DNA of 64,000 bases from Ampullaceana balthica. Taxonomy: Eukaryota > Mollusca > Gastropoda > Lymnaeidae. The notes beneath the pieces are model-generated. The model was not told where the DNA came from. It saw only the letters and a program-made list of their open reading frames with translations, and did no database searches. Of this stretch, positions 26,424 to 38,400 are shown in pieces. Both the position numbers and the translations under genes were made by a program. The stretch lies in the NCBI GenBank assembly GCA_944989445.1, contig CALYLW010001012.1, positions 89,501 through 153,500 of the forward strand. The letters run 5' to 3'. Within the stretch, counting starts at the first letter, position 1; the number at the start of each line of letters is the position of its first letter.

Positions 26424-29400
26424 AGTTCAGGTTATTTTCCTCTATTCGTCGACCTCTTTCTTACGGGATGCCCGTCAGTCAATTGAGGGATTTTTTAAAA
26501 ATACGTTTTTAAAATGTTATTTTTAAATATTTTTTTAAAAACAAAGACGTTAACCGGGATGATAAATAGTAAATATTTAATTTTTATGCATTAAAATAAA
26601 ATATAAGCTAAGCATGTTAACACAGTTCGTTTTCTGAAGGCCGGTTAAACGTTTTTAAAAAAATGCTTCACGCGGGTTACTATATTAAATAATATTACAA
26701 TGTAGATCTTCACTAAATAAATAATAAATACTTAAATGACAATACAAGTGATTTGAAACATACTTATTTTCAAATAGAAAATAAAGTTTTATGGGGTTTT
26801 TTTTTGGGAGTGGGGGTCAAAGATTTGTGACGTATTTTTAGAGGGGGGGGGTCTAAGTTTTTGTGACGTCGCGTGACGAGGGGGTGGGAAGGGGGTCAAA
26901 AATCGCGTGACGTCATTTATGGACGGGCCCCAAAAGCAAATATTGTTTTACTGTTTCTTGGAGACATAAATGTCTGCCTTAATCATATAAAAAAATGTTC
27001 TTTAAAAAAATTAACTCATTGAACTTCTTTAATACAATTTTGTGACATATAAAAAAAGCCAAGTCTTAGTAAATTGGTTTATGGAAGAGCTTTTTTTATG
27101 ACATTATGCAAAAAGAAAAAAACACATATCTAATTTAAAAAGTAACAATAACACTGTATCACATTTATTATTGTTTTTGGTAAAATCCTGTTATCTGGTA
27201 TCATCTATAAACCTTGAAAAATTAAATTTTATTTTTCAGCTCATGACCTCACAACTGGTTATTGCTGAAGGTGCTCTGGGTACAATAGAGATTGAAAGCA
27301 GTGTACCACCTCGTCTTTTCTGTCCCTCGGGGTCAGAGAGACTCATGTGATGTCCGTGTTTATACTGAAATCAGGCGAGGTCAAGAGAGGATGTGTCCAG
27401 ATAAGAGGATCATTCCCCAGGTAGAACTTTTTTATGTATTGCTTGCTGGAAACATATGGCGAAATATCTTCAGGATTATGCAGCAAAAAACTCTTAATAT
27501 TTCTAAACACCCAATCATTCGTTTTGGAGGCAGATTAAAGGAAATAGTTGGGTTTTTTTCTTAATCTTGTTTGAAGTCTTGCATATGAATGTGACAGCTT
27601 TGTCTAAATCTATTCATATTCCCTACTATGTTAAGTCATTGCAAAGAAATATTAAAAACTAATTTCCTTTATCTGAATTAAAACAATGGTATATTTTAAT
27701 ATCAGTCTCTTTAATCATTCTTTTCCTCACTCACAACACAACTGTTAATAGGATTAATTAAGGAATAACCTATTGGTATAATATTTATTAAGGACTAACT
27801 TATTTGTCATACTTAATTGTCCTGGATCTCTGGTATAGGCTGTCATTGAGTGGACACAAGCTGATAAGACAGAAGCTTTTTGTGGAGTACAAGTCAACTC
27901 TCAAACATGGCAGACAACGTTGAAGGTTAATGTCAAGGGCACAGTGGATGCTTTGAAAGATAATGATCATAAAAGAACAATAGAAGTGTATGCAACCATC
28001 AATTCCATCATCATGGATTTTGAAGAAAAGAAAACAATTGGAAGAGTTCAAGTAAGATAAAATTGTTATTAAATACTCTATGAATCTATTTCTCTAACTC
28101 TATTACTCTATGAGTTATTATATTGTCTATTATTCTATGACTCCATTACTCTATGACTAAAGACTAAATATGTGGCAATCTCTTTTTGAGGCCCCTATCC
28201 TATTAACTCATGCATGATTCCGGATCTGTATATGTCGTCAACGCGTCAACGCTTCCGGTTCTGTCGTCAACTTTTTCAAAATGCTCGTAAACACATTTTC
28301 TGACTTGCTAGAGTGCTGAAATTTTCACAGTAGGTTTGGCTTGTGGGGAGGATTAAGCTATTAAATTTTCAGATCGATCGAATGTATCGTAATTAAATTA
28401 ATGCGATTTTAGTTTATCTCTATATGTAGCGGCCAGCTTTTGTTGACATTTTACTCGTAACGCTGAGTTAAGTTCAGCCATCCATGACCAAACCTTTTCC
28501 CTGCACCTCCGTTTTACAACAAAGGGGATTTAAGGCAATCTCAGTCTGTAAATATTTGTCAAGTTTAAGCATGATCAATACTTTTTAGTTATGTCTAATA
28601 TATTAGGGATTTAAAATAAATTTTAAAAAAAGTGACTAAAATAATTATTTTCTGCTTTTTCATGCGAGATTCTACATTCCTCACTGCAGATGGGCCTCAT
28701 CTTTTTAAAAAAGTTTTTTTGTTCATTTTATGGGGTCGATTTCATTCAAACTCTCTTTAGGATCCAATTTTTGTTTTGTTTACACTGGTCTGAATTTAGA
28801 TTTATGTAATTTTCTTATAATGTGTATACAGTAGGCTATTTTGTGTCAACTGAATATGCCATGCTTCTGAAAGGTATTTTTGTTTATTAAATTTATTGTC
28901 GGATAAATGATATTTCAAGTTAAGATCATCTCTGTTCAAAAACATTCTGTATACTGCCCTGAGTCTAATTCGTAAAGGAACTTAGATATTGTTTTATTTC
29001 TCAGTTGACTGTAGTGGACCAGGATAAAACAAGCACATGCAGCTCAGTCAATGACCCACATTTGACCACATTTGATGGAAGGTAAATGGACAACTCAATA
29101 TTTTGTGTAGTTTATTTTAGGAACTTAAAGCAGCTGCATGCTAGAGACATTGATAATGAAAGATCTTTATTTACAAATAATCTAACATATTCTTTCTGTT
29201 TCAGGCGTTTCAATGTCTTCAAGGAAGGGGAATACACACTATACAAACACAAGACTTTGTCATATCAGGTCATTCTTTTTTTACTGGTGCTTTTTTAAAA
29301 ATTAAAAATAAACATCTGCAGACACACCATAAATGTATATTATGTTAATTGTTATTGAAAATTATATTTAGCAAGTTGTACTTAGAGACACATAATGATT

Positions 29401-32400
29401 GATTTTAAACTGTGAACTATGAAAAATTACTAATTGAAAAACAAAAAAACAAACAAGGAATGCAATAATACAAGTTTTTAAAATAACCCAAGTAAAATTG
29501 AGTGCAATATTCTATTAAGAAATGTAGTTTAAACACTTATTTGCTTTATAGCTTGATTTTTTATGGTTGATTTTCAGGTTCGTGCATTTTATCGCTCATG
29601 TCGAAGAGTTGCAGCTTGTAACTGTGGTGCTGCTATTCTTGTTGATGATGATGTCATGGTGTTTGACAAATGTCCTCGTACAGATGATGAGACAGAACTC
29701 AGACCACTCTTGGTAAAACTCTACAGAAATGGAAAGCTTGAGAAAGGCTTCAGAGTTATCAGTTCACTAATGACAAATACTCAGTGAGCAGATTTTCTTA
29801 TTTTCAATAAATTAGCTTTGTAATTTGGTTATTGTTTTTAAAGCAAAAAAATAAATCAGTAAACCCAACAAATTATCCATTGCAAAAAAACCATGCTAAA
29901 AGTTTATTCCCCTGCTTCTTCATGTTTACAACTAAATGCCTAAAAGTTTGTTTATTAAACACATTTTTTAATTAGTTGTTTTTAAACAATTATTTGAAAT
30001 GTGGACCACCTTTTGAAGCTGATGTTTCTGTGAATTCAGGTTTACCTTCCTAATGGTGACATAGTTTACCTCAGTGTACAGAAACGAGGCAAAACCAGCA
30101 ACTTTATGAACATATGGCTCACAGCCTCTGGTGCAAGCCTTCAGCATATAATAGGTACGACGCTAAATAAAGAATACTTTTAAAAATTTGGTTTTGTTTT
30201 AAATCTACAAGCTTAATAATTGATATTAAGGTTCAGTATTGTGAAATCTGTCAACAGGGAAGTGGTGTTTTGTGACACATGTTTGATAATTTAAACACAC
30301 AAGTCAAAATTGTTTTTATTTTAATATCATAAGTGATTCTAATCAATTCACTGTCACAGAGTGAATTAATTTTCAATGTAAAAGTCAGATTTTTATTTGA
30401 TTCTTCTTTTTTTTATTTATAATTTTATGTTATCATGGAGAATGTGTTAATAATGTGAATATAATTGGCCTCAATATAATTCCCACTTTCATTGTTTCTT
30501 GACTAGCTGAGATCAGGAAATGGCAACACAGGAAATGTGCAATTACTGAATAATTCCCAGACGTCACAGAACTTGTTATAAAACTATTATTTTTTTGTAC
30601 TAGACACTCAACTGAAGATGAAATAAGAAGGATTTAAACAATACAATCAAAATACTTGATATTTATTTTCAATAGGATTATGTGGAAATTATGATGATAA
30701 CCCATCAAATGACCTTGAAAGACCAGATGGAACCATTTCAAATGATAACAGTGATGAGCCTGATGCCTACTCTCTAACATGGAGGTAAAAGCTGGAACCT
30801 GGATTTATTTGGATTGTTTAAAACATGTTACCAGGCCACACATTTTCTCCTCACTGCAGTGTTCTTTATATTTTTTACAAGCAACTGGAATTAGAAATTT
30901 TAAAAAGTATTTTCCCATCTAAAAATATTAAGTTATCTTATCTTTAAAAGAAAAATGTTTGTAGGGAAAAAGGAGATAGAAGTGTAAATTGAACAAAAAA
31001 CCAACTTTGATCAAAATTAATTTAATTTTCATTCTTAAGAGTGGAACCTTACAGAATATGAAGTGTTCCATTGCCATATGATTCGCAACACGAAACGTTA
31101 TAATGCAGCTTCAGTTCTTTATGATTCAATGTTGTATGAATAAATGTTGTACTAGGCAAGTTACAAATTTGAAATGTATTTCTTAAACATCCAACCATAA
31201 ACCTTTAATCTTAAACAAAGTGTATCAAGAAAGGTTTGTTGTTTAAAAAATGTATTAAAAATAATCAAATCCTTATCACTTAGTATTCTGTCTTTAAAAT
31301 CATTAGATTTTGATAATTTAAATTGTTACCAAGAGTTATTTTTCTTTAAATAACAAATAAAGAGTAACATTAATAATTTCATACAATATTATTCCCCCTT
31401 TTTTTGCCTTACAGGGCTCAACAAAATGAATCTCTCTTCAACGGATACTGTGGTCCTACCAAGGTTCAAAACAACACAGGCTCCTACTACTGTCAATGTC
31501 AGTATGGTGATGCAAGCATCTGCAGTAGAGGCAGAGATGTCTTCCAGTGCTCTAGAGATGATGTGGAGTTAGATGAGAATATCAGTGGAGGGGACAGTAA
31601 TGAGGTGAACAGTGCAGTTGTCAACCCAGTCGATAACAAACTCAACAAAGGTTAGTTCTTTTAAACTGGCTAAGATTGATCTTTTTACCTAACTGTTAAG
31701 TTGTTTTGAAGTGGCAGTGCGCTCGACTGGCGTACCGATGGTCACGGGTTCGAATCCATGTCAAGGCAAGGATTTGTTCCCGGGGCCTAGGGCGTCCCTG
31801 AGTCACCCAGCTCCGAATGGGTACCTAACACTAGTTAGGCGGCTGGGTAATGCGTGGAACCCACAAAGCCGTGGCCTGTGAACGCTGCATCACGTGCCAA
31901 CAGATCATCTGTCATGGTCTGTGGACGCAATTATCTTCTGCTTAGAAGGAGCGTCTGTATTGATAAGATAAAGATAAAGTCTTTCTCTTTCAAAAATTCA
32001 TAATCATCTTGATCACATGTAAAAATCAAAGCAATATTTCACTGAACTCCATTAAAGATTCTGCCATTCACATGCTATTTTTATTTTTATTATTAAAACT
32101 ATTCATTATAATTTGTGTGCATTAACCAGCCAATGGCCTATTTTGCTATGGCAGTGTTGTCCAACCGAAAATCGTTCACGGCACACTAAACTGATAATAA
32201 ATTTGCGCGGCACACCTCACAAAAAACAAGAAATCAGTGTTTTTTTTAAAGATGTTTCATAATTAATGATATACTTGAGCGTTTTCTTTTCTTTGGAGCA
32301 GATGAGCTCAAAACGCGGCTCATTGCTGGATAAGCAAACTCTCATTTCTCTGTCTATCATCTGCAGTCTTTCACGTTTTTTGGATTTGATTTCTGTCAGG

Positions 32401-35400
32401 GCAGAAAAACCAAGTTCGCAGAGATATGAAGATCCAAAAGGTAGTAATAATTCGATTGCATGTTTAGCCAGTTGAGGGAATTCATGTCGGAGGGCCATCC
32501 AGAAAGCTGTGAGCTCTTTTTCTGCAAACTCATTTTTATGGATCATATCGTTTCTGATGTCGATCAAATTTTCTTGTTCAATCATCGACAGAACAGAAAT
32601 ATCTTGAACGACGAATGGGTTCAAAACCCACTCATATTGCTGCGTTTCAAGCGATGGGAAGTAATTCAAAAAAGATGCTTGAAGATTTTGGAATGTTTTT
32701 TGGATCTCAGCTGATAGTTGATCCTTGATCGATGACGCATTGACGCCTGGCAGGAAGTCAAATTTTTTGTTCTCAGCATTTTTAATCCAGACATCTAGTT
32801 TTTCTTTGAAAGCTTGTAGCTTGCAGCTAATTGTAATGATGTTCTCTTTCGCTCCTTGTAGACTCAAATTGAGGTTGTTCAATTTTTCAAATAAATCGTT
32901 CAGGAAAGTAACTTTAAGCCACCAGATGTTATCTTCAATAAATTTGAATTCTTCGCTTTCAACCTCAAGGAATGACAAAATTTCTATTCGCAAAAATACA
33001 ACGCGAGCAATAACTTTGCCCTTAGAAAGCCATCTGACGTCGGTGTGGTACAACAAGCACTTATAATCCGATTCCATCGCTTCGCACAATGATGCAAATA
33101 GTCTTGAACGAAGAGGGCTAGACTTGATGTAATTCACAATTCTGATGACCTGGTTCATAGTAACGCCAAGCGATTCTGGTAATGATTTTGATACCAAAAC
33201 CTCGCGATGAATCATGCAGTGCACAATTTTGACATGTTCATTAAGACTGCACACGTGAGCCACAAATCCATTCCTTAGACCTTGCATTGATGGTGATCCG
33301 TCAGTACATACGCTCACACATTTCTTCCACCGTAATCCTCGCGAAGAAACATTTTTGTTAACAAGCTCAAAAATGTCGGCTCCTGTCGTGGTTTCTTTCA
33401 AATCATCGCAAAACAGGAAATGGTTCTGAATACTTTGATCTTTCGCAAATCTGATGTATGCGAGCAATTGCGCCTTTCTGCTGATGTCAGTACTTTCATC
33501 GATTTTCATTGCCCAGAGCTTTTGGATACCGTTGGCTTCCGCAAAATGCTCTTTAATTTGATTGTCCAAATCTGTCGAAATGTCAGCAATGGACGTCCCA
33601 TCGTCTGGTGAGACAGTGGAATCTTATTTATTTTTTCAACAGCGTTGGGTCCCAACTCCATGGTCTCAACTGCGATTCGTAAAGACGGCAATATGATTGT
33701 CTCAGCGTCCAAACGAGATTTCTTTTGTTTAACCAAAAGATTCGCAATTTTATAGCTTGCTAACTGAGCTTTGACAGGAATTGAGGAAAATTTCTTCATT
33801 ATTTTTTATTGCTGCTCTAAGTTGGACCAAATGGATGCAAAATAACTTTTCGGTTTGTCTTTCAATCCTGGATGATCTGAGTTCAGATGCCGCTTCAGTT
33901 TACTGGGTTCATGGACTCGTTGGACAATGCCATGTTACAAATAAGACAAAACGGAAGAGAAGGATCATTAGCACATTGTATGAAACCATACTCAAGATAT
34001 TCCTCATGATATTTCTGTTTGGTAACATTCTTCTTGGATTTCGCAGCTCTCTCTCCATTTTGATGCTCGCTGGAATCCTTCTGGCTTCTCTTCAAAAAAT
34101 TATCCATAGCCGTCTGTAATTAAAAGTTTTTAAAAAAGAGAACAGCAGGAAAGGGTTTTTATTACTTACAACAGATATTTATTCCCAAAGGAGGAGAGAA
34201 ATTTTGTAGCTTTCAAGAGATTCTCACAACCAGAGCAATACAAACATGAAATGTTTTTATTCAATTCTTTTTCGGTTAAGGATATATTTTTTTTCAAAAC
34301 TTGAAGGTTCGAAAAGCCTAGCAATTTATGGTATTTTTGAAATCTTTCGCGGCACACTAAAATTTTCTCGCGGCACACCGGTTGGACAACACTGTGCTAT
34401 GGGATCTTTAAAATCAAGAAATAGTTGTAGATGTTTCTAGATTCAGTAAATGAATATTTCATCTGACAGGTACTGACATAACTGGATCACTGTATGCCGA
34501 CAGTGATGAACACCCACCTAATTGTATTTCATCAGAACCACAAGAAAATTTCAAATATAATGCCAGTTATGTCTTTGCTGTAAGTGTGAAGTATTTTTAC
34601 AATAATTTGTATCATATTTTCGGTTAGTTATTTCTGAAAATATGTGTTTATAAGAAGCCTTGCCTGTGCCCCTGTTAAGAAATATACATAGCTATGTTTT
34701 GTATGAGCTAACTTTTGCTCATTTAGCAATAGGCCCCAATTTTAATTTACAAACACCAACATTTTATTCTAAATTTAATTTGCTTTTGTTTCTATAGATT
34801 TGTGTAATTATAAACTGAAACGTAATCAATAACTACAATTTTTTTTTAAATTCTGCAGTCTGTAAACACAAATATCACACTGGACATAGCCAGGAATTTC
34901 TGCACTAACCAGATTTATGGATCAGTATCCATTCAAGGCTGTAGACAACTTCTAAAAGCTCGCTTCAATAACTCCATTGAATTCTGCACTACCGATTATT
35001 ATGTATGTTTATAGACTTTATTTTTATAAGATAAATATCTTATTTTATTTATTTTTTTATATACATTAATTATCATAACATTCCATACAGGAAAAAATGT
35101 ACTTTGATATAAATAATAACTTTAAGTAAATGTGAATTTTAAACAATGTTACAGCAACCCAACCAGGTACAATGTGTTATAGCACCTCTTAGTATTATTG
35201 AGTCTTTTGTACACATAACATTTACATTTTATTGGAGTAATCCATTTAATGGTCAGTACTGAATTTATCATCCATCTTCATAAATAAGTAATACAAAAAG
35301 TTGCTTTTTTTCATTTATTATATTAGTATTGCATGATTTAAAAATTGTTGAGCCATCAAGGCAGGCATGTCAAACTCAATTGATTGAGGTTTTGGACAAA

Positions 35401-38400
35401 AAGGGATTAACTTTAAATAAGCTGAAAATTAACCCATTTTTGAAAAAATAAATAGGAACTAAAAAAGAAAAAACGATTTTAATGATAAAATCTTAACTGT
35501 TACAGATGCTCAGTTTATATAATAATAATAATAAATTGATAATTTATATAGCGCTGTATCCCAGTAAGGAACTGTGCTCACATCGCTTTACATGAAAGTA
35601 ATAACATATATATAAGTAATAAATTAGCATTCATACCATAACAATAACATTAATTACAGTACATAACACAAAAAGCTTATATAGAAGATTTTATATTATT
35701 TATGTGTAAAAATCCTGCTCTGCAGATTAAGATGTAACTTGTGCAGTGTCAGCCATGTCATTACTTCCATAAATATTACAAGCTGACTCATTTTCAATCA
35801 TCTTTATTTTTACATCGGTGTCCATCTCAAAAACTTGTTCAACAACTGTCATTTTGCTCAGACTTATATTTTCAAACATCTGCTTTTTATCTGAACATAA
35901 GACATCACATAGCATCATCATGCAACCTTTCAGAAACTCTCCTTTTGTAAATGGCCTCTGCCTGATCTTCTGCCTAAATATGACTTGCTTTAAATTGTAG
36001 CTTCAGTTAGTGATATGGCTTTGCTGAACATTTTTTAATCAATTTATTTTAATATATTATGAATATTTAAAATATTTTACAAACTTCATTTTTGTGCATA
36101 TCTTTTGCTGTACATTGCATATTTATTCCTTCACTTTGCATATCTTTCTCTGTACATTGTATGCTTTAAATGAGCTCTGTTTATTTGAGGAAATAATAAT
36201 CTTGATCTTTCTTTTACATTTATTCTCAGTTGACTGGAGACAGCAGTTGGGCTTTTGTGGCTATTGAAAACATAAAACGTGAGTGCCAGATAGTGGCAAC
36301 ATTAGATGCTGACCTATGGCTTGAAGGTGATGATGGTGTTCCTAAATTCCCAGCAGTTGTGGACAGCCTGTGTCCAGATGACTGTAATGACCATGGCAAC
36401 TGTAGCTTTGGTAAGTTTGACCTTCTCTCTGGGTGGACAAAATGATTAAAATGACATCTGAAACCTCAAGAAAATAAAATTGCAGAGGGGATGGATAAAC
36501 AGATATACAGGGCTCTAAAGAAGGAGCTCTAATATATCAGATAAACCAACAATTAACAGCTACTCAGGGCTCTAAAGAAGGAGCTGTCTACTATATCTGA
36601 TAAGGGGCCATCCATAGAGTATGTCATGCTCCAAGGGGGGAGTGGGTGTAAAAAGGGTGTTAGTTTGTGATAGGAGGGGGGGGGTCAGGCCATGTGTGAT
36701 GTCACACATTTATTTATTTTATAAATTTTTTTCTAATTTATCCTATATAATAAAAGGCAATTTTCTGTCGGGTCATCTATAGCGATTGGTCCCTCAAACA
36801 CATATGACTCCTACAGCCAATCATTGAACACGTTTACGCCGACGTTCAAAACGAGTTATTTTTGGTGCAGTATTTCTTCCAAGACTTTATTTTGAGTTAT
36901 GCGCATTGGGATTTATAGTCAAAAGCTCTGTTTTTACGAGTTATTTATTTTAACTATAATGAATATTATATTTTGACGTGATGCACATGTAAACCGGTTG
37001 AGACGGCTGTGGGAGGGGAGTTACAACATGCCACCGAACGTGCGTCGGTGGCGGAACATCCTTGGATGGGCTTTGTTGCTCGTTTTTTAACAATGTTCAA
37101 AAATTTTGTGAAACATTTGAATTAGATTTATGTCAAAATAGCATGAAATGCTTATCTCCTGAATGTGTTGTTCATAAATCTGAATTGGATGCAGCAGACT
37201 TTAAGGATCAAAATCGTTTGACATCATGTTCGCACCAGCCAATATTTCACTCAACTTGTGTAAATATCAGGACTTAAAATTTTGCCACAAAGTATGAACT
37301 CATATTTCAACATTTTACCTTCAAGATTCTTTACTCCTCTAATCCCAATCAACTGAAAAACTGATTTACTTAGAGTTTCTGAAAGATGCAGATGCATATT
37401 CTCAAAAATTTCCTTCCTTGTTTGTGGCGCAAACTCTCAAATTTGATGACATTATGCCGAGATCAACAGGAGTTTTCAAAGTACAACAATATGATCTTTA
37501 TTGTCTATCTTTGCAGACCAACTTACTTGATCAAATTTACAAAGTATGTCTCTTTATTTTGCCTCACAATGTTGAAGAAACATGCAAGACAACACAGAGC
37601 TCGGGCTCAGGAGAATGGGCCCTCCAAAACTGTTGAAAGAATCAACTCAGATCAAAACGCATCTGTACTTTGAGAATTGCTTCTAGAAGGCAAAGAGAAC
37701 CCATGGCAGTTATTGCCAGAAAAAAAAATGCACATCATACAGAGGCTGTTGAGTGGCTAGATGAGAACGAGTTAATCTGTTTGCAAATTATCCTACCAGG
37801 AAACGATGATGGTGAAAGATTGATGTCAGTCGTAACTATGGATGAACACATTCACTTCACTGTTGTAAGATGATGTCCAGTGAATATTTTTGAATTAAAC
37901 ATAAGTCACAGGACCATAATAAACAGATTCAATACAGCACATGAGTGGGTCACATAATTTGTCAATCTAGTCTTTTTTTAGTCAAATTGTTTTGTTTCCT
38001 TTCCTTTTCATTATGTAATCACTGTGTGAGATTAAGTTTCGCTAATCAACTGACTTCTTATCTTGTGTCAATAGATTGCATAATCGGAAGATTATCTAAA
38101 ACTTGACCTCACCCATTGTAAATGAAAAGGTAGCAGATAAAAGATGTGTATTATAAAATTGTCAAGTCTAATTTTTGCAATTTTTGTTTTCAAATTTGAT
38201 CTAGATTGAGTTAGTGTTTCATTGAATAACTATGATAACTGTTGACAATTAATTATTCTATTATTAAAGTCATGTTAATAATCTGATAGTTCTTTTAAGT
38301 AGGGGTGTACCAGATTTCGGCTCCAGCTCTGGCACATCCGGAATCCGGCTATTTTTACAAATCCAGCTTTGGCAGAATTTCACTAAATAAATCCGGCTGG

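Larger units (their letters stand above)
23577..26931. mobile_element. Harbinger-like element H1 with two nested insertions
   Basis: The inverted termini read GGGGCCGTCCATAAATGACG at the left and its complement, with one extra G/C, at the right. A possible 3-bp AAA duplication flanks it. The ends are followed by G-runs and GTGACGTCAC. It carries an R1/tRNA-like insertion at 24150-24645 and a LINE at 25457-26422, both absent from the sister copy at 38618-40496. No transposase is seen. Superfamily rests on 3-bp target sites and is tentative. Confidence 0.7.
32152..34394 (-). mobile_element. hAT transposon, complete but frame-broken
   Basis: Inverted ends CAGTGTTGTCCAACCG (left) and CGGTTGGACAACACTG (right) sit between perfect 8-bp target duplications TGCTATGG (32144-32151 and 34395-34402), the hAT hallmark. 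The 2,243-bp element encodes a ZBED5/SCAND3-like transposase on the minus strand, broken by frameshifts in its N-terminal half. Confidence 0.92.

Noticed and set aside
35153..35260. Possible extra exon of module 2
   Set aside because: Modules 1 and 3 have nothing at this position and the flanking exons already join in phase 0.
37062..37873. Weak frames that could be a captured gene inside the Helitron-like segment
   Set aside because: No recognisable domain, no splice logic and stops between frames; not enough to call a gene.
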